Assembly: GCA_020847695.1 (NCBI GenBank)
Contig: JADLBP010000077.1
Coordinates: forward strand, 1 to 33,273
Reading direction: 5' to 3'
Length of the DNA: 33,273 nt
Source of the DNA: Planctomycetota bacterium
GTDB lineage: Bacteria > Planctomycetota > UBA1135 > GCA-002686595
Positions 15,322 to 23,064 of this stretch are shown piece by piece. Position numbers and translations under genes: made by a program. Position 1 is the stretch's first letter. Each line of letters begins with the position of its first letter. The notes under the pieces were generated by a model, which ran no database searches, was not told where the DNA came from, and saw only the letters and a program-made list of their open reading frames with translations.

Positions 15322-16973
15322 GCCCCCGGACCGCGAACCCGAGACGCCACGCGGCGGTGATCGCGAGCTTCGCGCTCGTCGTCGTGCTCGTCTGCACGCT
15401 CGCGTCCTCGCAGACGACGCTCTGGGACCGCGACGAGCCGCGCTTCGCGCGCGCGGCCGTCGAGATGGTCGAGAACGGCCATTACCTCTACCCGACGTTC
15501 AACGAGCGGCTGCGCGCCGACAAGCCGATCCTTGTCTACTGGCTGATGTCGCTGCCGATCCGCGCTTTCGGCGCGAGCGAATGGAGCGTGCGCCTCTGGT
15601 CCGCGGTCGGCCTCGCGCTCGCGTCGTGCGCGACGTTCGCGATCGGGCGCAAGCTCTTCGGAGCCCGCGTCGGCTTGCTCGGCGCGCTGATCCTGGTGAC
15701 GACGCCGCTCGCGTTCGCGGAGAGCGTGCTCGCGACCACCGACGCGCTCTTGCTCGGGCTGGTGACCACCGCGCTCGCATGTTGCGTCCACGCGGTCGTC
15801 GACGGAACGCGGCTCGCGCACGTGCTCGGATTCTCCGCGGCGATCGCGGCGGCACTGTTGCTCAAAGGGCCGATCGGGCTCGCGGTTCCGGTGCTCGCCG
15901 TCGGCGCGGCGCTGGTGCTCGGTCGCACGGTCGGCGAGCTCCGTCCGTGGCGGCGGCTGCTGCCGGTCGCCGCGTTCACCGGGCTCGCGCTGTTCCTCGT
16001 GTGGGCCGTGCCGGCGAACCTCGCGACCGACGGCGAGTTCGCGCGCCAGGGGCTCGGTCACCACGTGCTCGACCGCGTCACCACCGCGCAAGAGAGCCAC
16101 GGCGGCGCGTACTTCGCGTGGCTCCCCTTCTACGTCCCGATCGTGTGGATCGGCTTCGGCGCGTGGTCGCTGTACCTGCCCGCGGCGCTGATGGCGCTCT
16201 GGGCGAGCGAAGGCTTCGCGAAGCGTGACCGCGCGCTGCTCTTCGGCTGGCTCGCGACGACGTTCGTGTTGGTCAGCCTGGTCGCGACCAAGCTCGCGCA
16301 CTACGTGTTGCCGCTGTTCCCGGCGCTCGCGCTGATCGCCGCGCGCGTCGTCGACGCGGCGGACGGCGAGCGTCTCGGCCGGCGGACGCGCAAGTGGCTG
16401 CCGCGCGGTCGATGGGTGTTCTTGCCGGCGCTCGCGATCGAGCTCGCCGGCCTGGCGTGGCTCGGTTGGCTCGAGCCGAGCGTCCGAGTCGGCGCCGGGC
16501 TGCTCGCGGCGCTCGCGCTCGCGACCGCGGGCTTCGCGCTGGTCCGCTTCCGACGCGGCGAGCACTACGCGGCGGCCGGCGTGCTCGCGCTGGGCTCGTT
16601 CGCGAGCGCGTGCGTGCTGGTGGTCGGCGTGCTGCGTCCGATCGACGCACGGAAGCCGGTGCCGCCGCTCGCCGCCGAGCTCCGCGCCGAGGTCCAACCC
16701 GGCGTGCGGCTCGCGACGTACGACTTCGACGAGCCGAGCCTGCTCTTCTACTTCGGTCGCGGTCCGATCAAGAAGCTGAGCGAGCCCGCGTCCGCGCGTG
16801 CGTGGCTCCTCGAGCATCGCCCGGTGGTGCTGGTGACGACGCCGCGGGGCCTGGACGAGTTCGCGACGACGCTCGCGGAGCTCGGCGGCCGAGAGGTCGC
16901 CCGACGCGCGGGCTTCAACGTCGCAACCGGTCGCGAGGTCGAGCGGGTCGCGCTCGAGCTCGCGCCGCGTTGA
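15318..16973 (+). CDS. ArnT/PMT-type membrane glycosyltransferase
   Basis: A 551-residue integral membrane GT-C enzyme that would move a sugar from a polyprenyl-phosphate donor onto a lipid or protein acceptor on the outer face of the inner membrane. The first transmembrane helix (about 11-31) leads into the catalytic periplasmic loop LWDRDEPRFARAAVEM (35-50), whose acidic pair D39-E40 is the GT-C signature. Then comes the ArnT-like RADKPILVYWL (66-76). About ten further hydrophobic helices follow, and a soluble C-terminal part (about 455-551). Length matches ArnT (about 550). The acceptor cannot be inferred; no lipid A or aminoarabinose genes are nearby. The ATG at 15318 is chosen over upstream options because it precedes the first helix with a basic N-terminus. 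Confidence 0.9.
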   Translation: MSPRTANPRRHAAVIASFALVVVLVCTLASSQTTLWDRDEPRFARAAVEMVENGHYLYPTFNERLRADKPILVYWLMSLPIRAFGASEWSVRLWSAVGLALASCATFAIGRKLFGARVGLLGALILVTTPLAFAESVLATTDALLLGLVTTALACCVHAVVDGTRLAHVLGFSAAIAAALLLKGPIGLAVPVLAVGAALVLGRTVGELRPWRRLLPVAAFTGLALFLVWAVPANLATDGEFARQGLGHHVLDRVTTAQESHGGAYFAWLPFYVPIVWIGFGAWSLYLPAALMALWASEGFAKRDRALLFGWLATTFVLVSLVATKLAHYVLPLFPALALIAARVVDAADGERLGRRTRKWLPRGRWVFLPALAIELAGLAWLGWLEPSVRVGAGLLAALALATAGFALVRFRRGEHYAAAGVLALGSFASACVLVVGVLRPIDARKPVPPLAAELRAEVQPGVRLATYDFDEPSLLFYFGRGPIKKLSEPASARAWLLEHRPVVLVTTPRGLDEFATTLAELGGREVARRAGFNVATGREVERVALELAPR

Positions 16974-16994
16974 TCGCGCGCGCGTCGGCGCGGG

Positions 16995-18170
16995 TCAGCG
17001 CACCGGCGGCGCCGAGCTGCGCTGCACGACGTCGAGCGCCTCCTGCTCGCGTCGGTCGAGCTTGCGGTCGCGAATCGTCTCCCAGAGGTGCGCGCGGATG
17101 CCGCGCAACGCGAGGTAGCGATCGAAGTGCTGGCGCGAGAAGACCTCGCCGTCGAAGAAGTCAACGCACTTGGCGAGGATCCACACCGACTGCTCGTGCA
17201 ACGGATCCTTCGCGAGCGCGCGCGTCGCGAGCTCGCGGGCGATGCGCATCCGGTCCGAGCGCGAGAGCTTCGCGATGTCCGCGGGCGGCGGCGAGCCGTC
17301 GTTCGGCTCCTCGAAGTACAGCGCGGCCTGCTCGCCGAGCTTCGCGCCCTCCGCGAGCGCCTTCGAGCGCGCCGCGAGCGCTTCGGCGAGCCGCGCGCGC
17401 AGTCGGCTGACGCCGAGAGCTTCGATCATCCGCTGTTTGTGCTTGCCGAGCTCGTCGATACGCGCGGCGAGCTCGAACGCTTGCTCGCGGTCCTTGTCGC
17501 GCGCCACGGCGAGCGCGACCAGCGCGTCCGCCTTGACGAACGTGTCGGTCTCGACGTCCTTCTCGGGCTTGACGACGTGCAGACTCTCCAGGTCGGCGCG
17601 GATCGCACGCAGGAAGCTCGCGGCGAGGTCGGCGCGGCTCGCGAGCGTGCGCGCCTCGGGCTCGGAGAGCTGCACGTGCCCGTCGGTCGCCGCGCGCAGC
17701 ACCGCGAGCGACCTCGCGAGCTCCGCGCGCTCGTCCGCGTAGCCGTCGAGCACCTCCGCACGCAGCAGGAACCGCAGGTCGAAGTACATCCGGGCGAACG
17801 CCTGCGCTCGCGCGTCCTGTCGCTGCAGCGTCGCGACCGCGTCGGCTTCCGCCGCGCGGAAGGCGGCGTGCAGCGCGGCGAGCTCGGGATCGGCGTGCTC
17901 GTCGAGCAACGCGAAGTAGCCGCGCTTCTGGTAGCGATCGCGCGCGAGCACCGCGAACGTGTCGATCTCGCCCGGCAGCGCGGCCAACGAGGCGAGCCAC
18001 CGCCGGTCGGCGTCGTCGGGCTGGCGCACGACGTGCAGGAGGTCGCCGAGCGGATGTCCGCCGCCGAAACCGCGCTTGCCATCCGGCGCGAGCCGGCCGT
18101 CGTCTCCCGGCCCAGCCGCGCTCGCGAGCAGCAGCGCGAGCACCCAACCTGCGAGCCCGAGCTTCTTCAT
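16995..18170 (-). CDS. Secreted alpha-helical protein of unknown function
   Basis: A 391-residue protein with a signal peptide (MKKLGLAGWVLALLLASA, cleavage about residue 18-19). The mature chain is almost entirely predicted helix: long charged stretches rich in Ala, Leu, Arg and Glu between about 50 and 300, then a better conserved-looking C-terminal part (DPLHEQSVWILAKCVDFF...DRREQEALDVVQ, about 318-382). No enzyme motif, transmembrane helix or recognised domain is visible. The gene follows the double-HhH gene by 42 bases on the same strand and is probably the last gene of that operon. It ends 21 bases from the convergent glycosyltransferase. A structural or scaffold role in the envelope is possible but unsupported. 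Confidence 0.8.
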   Translation of the reverse strand: MKKLGLAGWVLALLLASAAGPGDDGRLAPDGKRGFGGGHPLGDLLHVVRQPDDADRRWLASLAALPGEIDTFAVLARDRYQKRGYFALLDEHADPELAALHAAFRAAEADAVATLQRQDARAQAFARMYFDLRFLLRAEVLDGYADERAELARSLAVLRAATDGHVQLSEPEARTLASRADLAASFLRAIRADLESLHVVKPEKDVETDTFVKADALVALAVARDKDREQAFELAARIDELGKHKQRMIEALGVSRLRARLAEALAARSKALAEGAKLGEQAALYFEEPNDGSPPPADIAKLSRSDRMRIARELATRALAKDPLHEQSVWILAKCVDFFDGEVFSRQHFDRYLALRGIRAHLWETIRDRKLDRREQEALDVVQRSSAPPVR

Positions 18171-18212
18171 GCCTTGCCTAGCGCTCCGCCTTCGCGCAGC
18201 TACGGATCGGGG

Positions 18213-19019
18213 TCACGCGAAAGGACCCGAGCCCGACTCGCTCTCCGGCCGTCCGCGCTCGCGCAGCTCGACGGCGATCGGATCGGGCGAGAACCGCGCG
18301 TCCCCGCGCCGCGGATGCGGCACCAAGAGCCCCGGCGATTCGGCGGCGACCAGGCGCCGCACGTGGCCTTGGATGCGCATCAGCCGGGTCAGCGGCGTCT
18401 CGCACGCGCTCGAGAGGTCGAGCAGGTCGGCGGTGACCAGCTCCTCGGCGTTCTCGATGCCGGCGGCGCGCAGGCGCGTGCACAGCGCCGCGTCCAGACC
18501 GTCGACCAACGCCGGCCGCAGCGGCGTCCATTGCAGACCGGACCGTTCGTCCGCATCGTCGGAACTCTCGCGGTCGCCGTCTCGGTCGGCTCGGCGGCGT
18601 TCGGCGCGTTCGTCGTCCTCCACCGGCTCGTCGGCGCCGCTGTCGTCGGCGGCGGCGTCCGCGGCGCGCCACGCGGCGAGCGCGCGCTCGATCGCCGGAT
18701 CGCGCGAGCTCGAGAGCTCGCGCATCGCGCTCGACACCGCTTCGCTCGCGGCCGGCGCGCTCGCGGTCGGATCGGCGGACGCCGAGCGCTTCGGCTCGAC
18801 CGCGTCGCTCTCGCAGATCTCGATCGCGCGCGTGGTCAGCAACGCGGCCTCGCTCTGGAAGCGCCGAGCCGCGACCGACGAGCTCTGCAGGATCGCCGCG
18901 AGCTCGTCGACCGAGACGCGGCTCACGTCGGCGAGTTCGCCGCAGCCCGCTTCGCGCAGGCGTCGCAGCGTCGCGGGGCCGTCACCGTACAGGTTGCAGA
19001 GCAGCGCCAAGGCATCCAT
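18213..19019 (-). CDS. Protein with two helix-hairpin-helix domains joined by an acidic linker
   Basis: A 268-residue cytoplasmic protein. The start at 19019 has a strong GGAGG ribosome site six bases upstream, one of the clearest in the window. Residues 8-68 (LYGDGPATLRRLREAGCGELADV...) and residues about 166-225 (LRPALVDGLDAALCTRLRAAGIENAEEL...) each read as a helix-hairpin-helix unit of the DUF4332/RecR/Pol-beta type, a fold that binds DNA backbone or other HhH partners. Between them, residues about 75-160 are a low-complexity linker rich in Asp, Glu, Ala and Ser. The gene lies 90 bases downstream of a ParA-type ATPase and may be the DNA-binding or adaptor partner that this cluster otherwise lacks. 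No catalytic motif is seen. Confidence 0.8.
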   Translation of the reverse strand: MDALALLCNLYGDGPATLRRLREAGCGELADVSRVSVDELAAILQSSSVAARRFQSEAALLTTRAIEICESDAVEPKRSASADPTASAPAASEAVSSAMRELSSSRDPAIERALAAWRAADAAADDSGADEPVEDDERAERRRADRDGDRESSDDADERSGLQWTPLRPALVDGLDAALCTRLRAAGIENAEELVTADLLDLSSACETPLTRLMRIQGHVRRLVAAESPGLLVPHPRRGDARFSPDPIAVELRERGRPESESGSGPFA

Positions 19020-19091
19020 GTCGACCTCCGAGCACGGGATCCGATTGCGATCGGCGGCGGGAGCTTCGCCCCGCGAGCCGAGTGCGATGAT

Positions 19092-19120
19092 CCCCCTCGC
19101 CGTCGGCGATCACAAGGGGG
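19092..19120 (-). terminator. Hairpin at the ParA-type gene stop
   Basis: On the minus strand, TCGCC-GAC-GGCGA (19109-19097) sits immediately after the ParA stop (19112-19110). It is enclosed by CCCCC/GGGGG (19120-19116 and 19096-19092). This could attenuate or process the transcript before the double-HhH gene, which has its own strong ribosome site. There is no T-run. Confidence 0.4.
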
Positions 19121-19925
19121 CTCGCACCCGAGACTTGGTAACGGGCGCGTCCGAGAGATCGTGCCCCTCCGCGAGACGGAGCACGAGCAGCTCTTCGGCG
19201 AGCGAGGCGAAATCGTCCGCCGCGCCCGACCGCGGCGCCAGGAACGGGACCGGCGTGCCGCGGGCGGCGCTCTCGCGGAGCTTGACGCTCTCGCGGATGA
19301 CCGTGTCGAACATGTCGCGACCGAAACGGGCGTGCATCGCGAGCAGGAGCTCGCGCCCGCACTTGGTACGCCGGTCGAACAGCGTGCCGAGCACGCGGGT
19401 GTCGAAACGCGAGCCCTGCGCCCGCGCGGTGCTCTCGAAGATGCGCCTCGCGCGCACCGCGCCTTGCAACGCGAACGCTCCAGTCTCGACGACCAGGATC
19501 GCGACCGACGAAGCGCGCAGCGCGTTCGCCGAGAGCACGCCGTCGGCGCGCGCCGGACAATCGAGCAGCGCCCAGTCGTAATCGCGCGCGACGGCGGTCA
19601 ACGCGTCGCGCAGCGTGTTCTCGGGCTTGAGCATCCGCGCGCTGGTCTCCTCGAACTCCGCGAGGTTCGACGCCGCGGGCAGCAGGTCGACGCCGAAGCG
19701 CGTGCGCTGGATCACGCGTCGCACCGGCTTCTGCGCGACCAACACGTCGCGCAACGAGAGCCCCGCTTCGCCGTCGCACGACAACGCGAGCGTCGCGTGC
19801 GCTTGCGGATCGAGGTCGACCAGCAGCACGCGCTGGCCCTTGCGCGCGAGCGCGGCCGCGAGGTTGACCGCGACCGTGGTCTTGCCGCAGCCGCCTTTTT
19901 GGTTGATCAGCGAGAGGACGCGCAC
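19110..19925 (-). CDS. ParA/Soj-family ATPase
   Basis: A 271-residue deviant-Walker ATPase. The P-loop is KGGCGKTT, with both lysines of the ParA signature (K10, K15). VDLDPQA (36-42) is the Walker A' motif, and LLDCPA at about 120-125 is Walker B. These ATPases dimerise on ATP, bind DNA or membrane, and position cargo such as chromosomes, plasmids or protein complexes. Length fits Soj-type ParA without an N-terminal HTH. No ParB-like gene is adjacent, so cargo and ATPase activator are unknown. It starts six bases after the FlhG/MinD-type gene and is certainly co-transcribed with it. A hairpin follows its stop, then the double-HhH gene. Confidence 0.93.
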   Translation of the reverse strand: MRVLSLINQKGGCGKTTVAVNLAAALARKGQRVLLVDLDPQAHATLALSCDGEAGLSLRDVLVAQKPVRRVIQRTRFGVDLLPAASNLAEFEETSARMLKPENTLRDALTAVARDYDWALLDCPARADGVLSANALRASSVAILVVETGAFALQGAVRARRIFESTARAQGSRFDTRVLGTLFDRRTKCGRELLLAMHARFGRDMFDTVIRESVKLRESAARGTPVPFLAPRSGAADDFASLAEELLVLRLAEGHDLSDAPVTKSRVRAPL

Positions 19926-19931
19926 GTGTGG

Positions 19932-20810
19932 CTAGCGCAGCGCCGCGCAAGCTTGGTCGTAGAATGCGCTCGCTCCGGCGCCTTGGTCAAGCGCGCGCCA
20001 CGCGGCGATCGGTTCGAACGCGCGCGCGGCCGCAGATTCGGGCCGAGCGAGGACCAGCGGCTTGCGCTCGTCGACGCTCGCGCCGACGGCTTCGTCCGCG
20101 GGCACCCAGCCGACCAGCTCGGGCACCGCGCCGAGGAACTTGCGGCACGCGCCGGAATAGCGCTCCCACGCGGATTCGGCGTGCGCGCGGCTCGGCACGC
20201 GGTTGATCACCAGGCCCGCGCGGACCTTCGGGTTCGCGGCGAGCGCGCGCTTGAAGAGCGCGTACGCGTCGGAGAGCGCGGTCACCTCGTGGCTGGTGAC
20301 GATCAAGAGCGTCGGCGCGACCGCGAGCTGCGCGAGCGTCGCGTACGACAAGCCCGCGCCGTGGTCGACGATGATGCGGTCGAAGCGCGCCTCGAGCGGC
20401 GCGAGCGCGCGGAAGAGCCGATCGAGCTCGCGGCGCGTCGCGGAGACGAGCTCGGTCCGCCCGACGCCGCCCGAGAGCAGGAACACGCCTTCCGGACCGG
20501 GCACGACCGCGTCGAGCGCTCCCGTGCGGCCCTCGAGCACGCTGACCAGGTCGTGGCGCGGCGCGAGCCCGAACAAGAGGTGATCGTTCGCGAAGCCGAC
20601 GTCGAAGTCGATCAAGAGCACGCGCTCGCCCAAACGCGCGCGCAGCACCGCGAGGTTGGTCGACAGGATGCTCTTGCCGACGCCGCCCTTGCCGCTCGCG
20701 ACGCAGACGACGCGTGCCCGGCGCGCGGCGATGCGCGTCTCGGCGGGCTGGGCCCACGATCGTCCGAAGAACAGGCGACCGATCCCCTCTCGACTCAGTG
20801 CTTCGGCCAT
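19932..20810 (-). CDS. FlhG/MinD-family ATPase
   Basis: A 292-residue deviant-Walker ATPase. SGKGGVGKS (39-47) carries the signature lysines K41 and K46. LLIDFDVGFANDHLLFGL (65-82) matches the FlhG/YlxH pattern, followed by DLVSVLEG (87-94). RIIVDHGAGLS (145-155) fits the Walker B region. The 30-residue N-terminal extension is basic and resembles the FlhG N-terminus, which contacts FlhF. No C-terminal amphipathic MinD helix is obvious. FlhG family members set flagellar number and site, but no flagellar gene is nearby. The ATG at 20810 is the only reasonable start; a GAGGAG sequence lies about 20 bases upstream, too far to be ideal. Pyruvate kinase ends 239 bases upstream, so this may be the first gene of its own operon. 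Confidence 0.9.
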   Translation of the reverse strand: MAEALSREGIGRLFFGRSWAQPAETRIAARRARVVCVASGKGGVGKSILSTNLAVLRARLGERVLLIDFDVGFANDHLLFGLAPRHDLVSVLEGRTGALDAVVPGPEGVFLLSGGVGRTELVSATRRELDRLFRALAPLEARFDRIIVDHGAGLSYATLAQLAVAPTLLIVTSHEVTALSDAYALFKRALAANPKVRAGLVINRVPSRAHAESAWERYSGACRKFLGAVPELVGWVPADEAVGASVDERKPLVLARPESAAARAFEPIAAWRALDQGAGASAFYDQACAALR

Positions 20811-21049
20811 GCGAGTCCGGTCGCGCGCTACTCTCCTCGCGCGACGGGGTGGAGTCAATCGCCTTGCGGCGACGATCTCGGGGCGAGCGGAGTCCGTGCT
20901 CGCGACCACGCGTCGGCCCGAGGGCGTGTCGGCGAGTCTCCGGCGACGCGGAACGACGACGCGACCGCACGTGGAGTCGGAGTGGAGCTTCGACGCAGCC
21001 GCTCGCAGCCCGGCGCCTGCGCGGCGGACGCGGATCCCGGCGCGAACCC

Positions 21050-22519
21050 TCAGTGAAGCCGCGTGACTTCGCCGATGCGGTGGAGCTTCATCACGTTGGT
21101 CGAGCGCGAGACTCCCGGCGGCACCCCGGCGACGAAGATCACTTCCTCGCCGGGCAGCACCATGCCGCGTTCGAGCAAGAGCGCCTGGGCGCCGTGCAAC
21201 ATGTCCTCGAGGCTCGTCCCGCGCGCGAACGCCATCGGTCGGACGTGGCTGAGGACCGTCATGCCGTTCAGCGTGCGCTCGTTCGGTGTCAGCGCGATGA
21301 TCTCGGCCGCGGTGCGGTAGCGCGAGAGCAACCGGACCGAGTTGCCGGTCTCCGTGAAGCAGACGATCTTCTGGATGTCGAGCGCTTCGGCGGCCTGCGC
21401 GGCGGCGAGCGCGGTCGCGTTCGAGAACGTCGGCTCGTTCTGCCGGAAGGACACGCGCGGGAGCTCGCGATAGCGCAGCGACGTCTCGACCGCGCGCGCG
21501 ATCCGCGACATCGCTTGGACCGCCTCGACCGGGTACTTCCCGACCGCGGTTTCCGCGGAGAGCATCACCGCGTCGGTGCCGTCGAGCACCGCGTTCGCGA
21601 CGTCGGTGACCTCGGCGCGCGTCGGGCGGCTGTGCTCGATCATCGACTCGAGCATCTCGGTCGCGGTGATCGTGAACTTCCCCGCCTTCAGCGACTCCTG
21701 GATGATCGACTTCTGGACCAGCGGCAGCTGCTCGAGGTTGATCTCCACGCCGAGGTCGCCGCGCGCGACCATCACGCCGTCGGTCGCCTCGAGGATCGTC
21801 TTCAGGTTCTTCAGCGCGGCGAGTCGCTCGATCTTGGCGACCATCAGGATGCCGGGCGCGACGTCGCGGACGCGCTCGATCTCGGCCTTCTGCGAGACGA
21901 ACGACAGCCCGAGCATGTCGATGCCGAGCTCGCGCGCGAGCTGGATGTGCTCGCGGTCCTGCTCGGTCGGGAAGTCGAGCTGCAGCGCCGAGTCCGGCAG
22001 GTGCACGCCCTTGCGGTCGCTGATCTCGCCGGGTCGGCGGACGCGCGCGATCACGTTCGAGCCGAAGACCGAGTGCACGACGAGCTCGACCGCGGCGTCG
22101 CAGAGCAACACGCGGTGGCCGGGCTGCACCGCGGCGAGGAAGCCCGGGATGTTGAACGGGATCGAGCCCGATGCGGCGGTCTCGCCCTCGGCGAGCCGCA
22201 CCTCTTCGTTGAGCTCGAGCGTCCGCGGACCGTCGACCAGACGGCCGAGCCGCAGCTTCGGGCCCTGCAGGTCGGCGAGGATCCCGACCGGCACCCGGCG
22301 CTCGGCGGCCGCGGCGCGGATCAGCGCGACGCGCCGGCGGTGATCGGCCTCGCCGCCGTGGCTGAAGTTGACGCGCGCGACCGACATGCCGGCGTCGAGC
22401 AGCTCGGCGATCCGACCTTCGGAGGCGGGACCGATCGTCGCGACGATCTTGGTCGCGGCGCGGCTGTCGTCGGAGCGAGAGGATTGGGCGAGGGTCTGGA
22501 GGAGCGCTTCGGGGGTCAT
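21050..22519 (-). CDS. pyk: Pyruvate kinase
   Basis: A 489-residue cytoplasmic glycolytic enzyme converting phosphoenolpyruvate and ADP to pyruvate and ATP. Key residues are in place: RVNFSHG (49-55), ADLQGPKLRLG (82-92), catalytic lysine and metal ligand in AKIER (K229, E231), the family signature MVARGDLGVEI (250-260), and TATEMLESM (285-293) with the active-site threonine. DGTDAVMLSAETA (313-324) has Ala where most family members have Gly (SGETA). The allosteric C-terminal domain is present in full. The start at 22519 is preceded by a good promoter candidate (22580-22608). The start codon itself lies in an inverted repeat with the -10 region, a possible control site. Confidence 0.96.
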   Translation of the reverse strand: MTPEALLQTLAQSSRSDDSRAATKIVATIGPASEGRIAELLDAGMSVARVNFSHGGEADHRRRVALIRAAAAERRVPVGILADLQGPKLRLGRLVDGPRTLELNEEVRLAEGETAASGSIPFNIPGFLAAVQPGHRVLLCDAAVELVVHSVFGSNVIARVRRPGEISDRKGVHLPDSALQLDFPTEQDREHIQLARELGIDMLGLSFVSQKAEIERVRDVAPGILMVAKIERLAALKNLKTILEATDGVMVARGDLGVEINLEQLPLVQKSIIQESLKAGKFTITATEMLESMIEHSRPTRAEVTDVANAVLDGTDAVMLSAETAVGKYPVEAVQAMSRIARAVETSLRYRELPRVSFRQNEPTFSNATALAAAQAAEALDIQKIVCFTETGNSVRLLSRYRTAAEIIALTPNERTLNGMTVLSHVRPMAFARGTSLEDMLHGAQALLLERGMVLPGEEVIFVAGVPPGVSRSTNVMKLHRIGEVTRLH

Positions 22520-22583
22520 GCAGGGGATGCGCGGTGGTCTCGATCGCGAAGGACCGCGCGAGCGACGCGAAGCTCCCCTGCAT
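22518..22583. promoter_or_regulatory. Inverted repeat joining the pyk start codon and -10 region
   Basis: ATGCAGGGGA (22518-22527) and its exact complement TCCCCTGCAT (22574-22583) are separated by 46 bases. One arm covers the first two bases of the pyk ATG (minus strand) and its upstream ribosome-binding region. The other overlaps the candidate -10 box. If transcription starts upstream of 22583 the arms would fold and hide the start codon. If it starts near 22573 the arms are better seen as two operator sites. Confidence 0.5.
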
Positions 22584-22608
22584 AATCGTTCGTGGCCCGA
22601 AATGCCAA
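22580..22608 (-). promoter_or_regulatory. Candidate housekeeping promoter for pyk
   Basis: On the minus strand TTGGCA (22608-22603, five of six to TTGACA) is followed after 17 bases by TTATGC (22585-22580). The spacing is ideal; the -10 is only a moderate match. The local drop in GC and the position about 60 bases ahead of the ATG support it. Confidence 0.5.
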
Positions 22609-23064
22609 TGTCGGCGCGCTCACGCGGCCCGCACGGGCGCGCGCGGGCCGCTCACGGACCGGAAAACGAGGCCGGGTTCGCGCGACGAACGCAGCGCGAA
22701 CGAGAGCGGCGCGCGCGTCGGCGCACGCGCGCGCCGGCTCACGCACGCGTCGGGCCAGCGAGCACGCTGAGCGATCGGGCGCGCTGGGCGCTGACGCGCG
22801 AGCGATCGCGCACCGCCGCGGCCGGCGGCGCCGACGCGTCGGCAGGTGAAGCGCGAACGGGGTTCGGCGCTCGCCTGCGGCTCCTGATGGAATGATCCGA
22901 GAGGACCAGACCGCGCGCAGGGCGAGCGTCGAAGACCCGCTGCTCAGACGCACGCGCCCTGCGTTGGGTTCGGTCGAAACGATCGGAAACGGCGCGAAAC
23001 GCGGCGCGCCCCCGCGACGTGGAAACGCTTCCCCGGAACGTGCGCTCTCGAACGCTTCGCGAAC
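22584..23064. other. Long gene-free region between pyk and the secreted repeat protein
   Basis: Apart from the pyk promoter at its left end, these 481 bases show no convincing gene. Frames that stay open are Arg/Ala-rich, as expected from GC-rich non-coding DNA. There is a 9-bp inverted repeat with a 10-base loop (22624-22632 / 22643-22651), and a stretch of CG-alternating sequence at about 22700-22750. No tRNA or known RNA family was recognised. Confidence 0.5.

Noticed and set aside
19932-22583. Minus-strand frame that begins at 22583 with ATG and overlaps the pyk start in another frame
   Set aside because: Continues as an Arg-rich shadow through pyk. Its ATG falls in the -10/inverted-repeat region, so a leader peptide is possible but not supported.
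22592-22849. 85-residue Arg/Ala-rich plus-strand frame in the region upstream of pyk
   Set aside because: Protamine-like composition is what random GC-rich DNA gives; no ribosome site. It overlaps the pyk promoter region.
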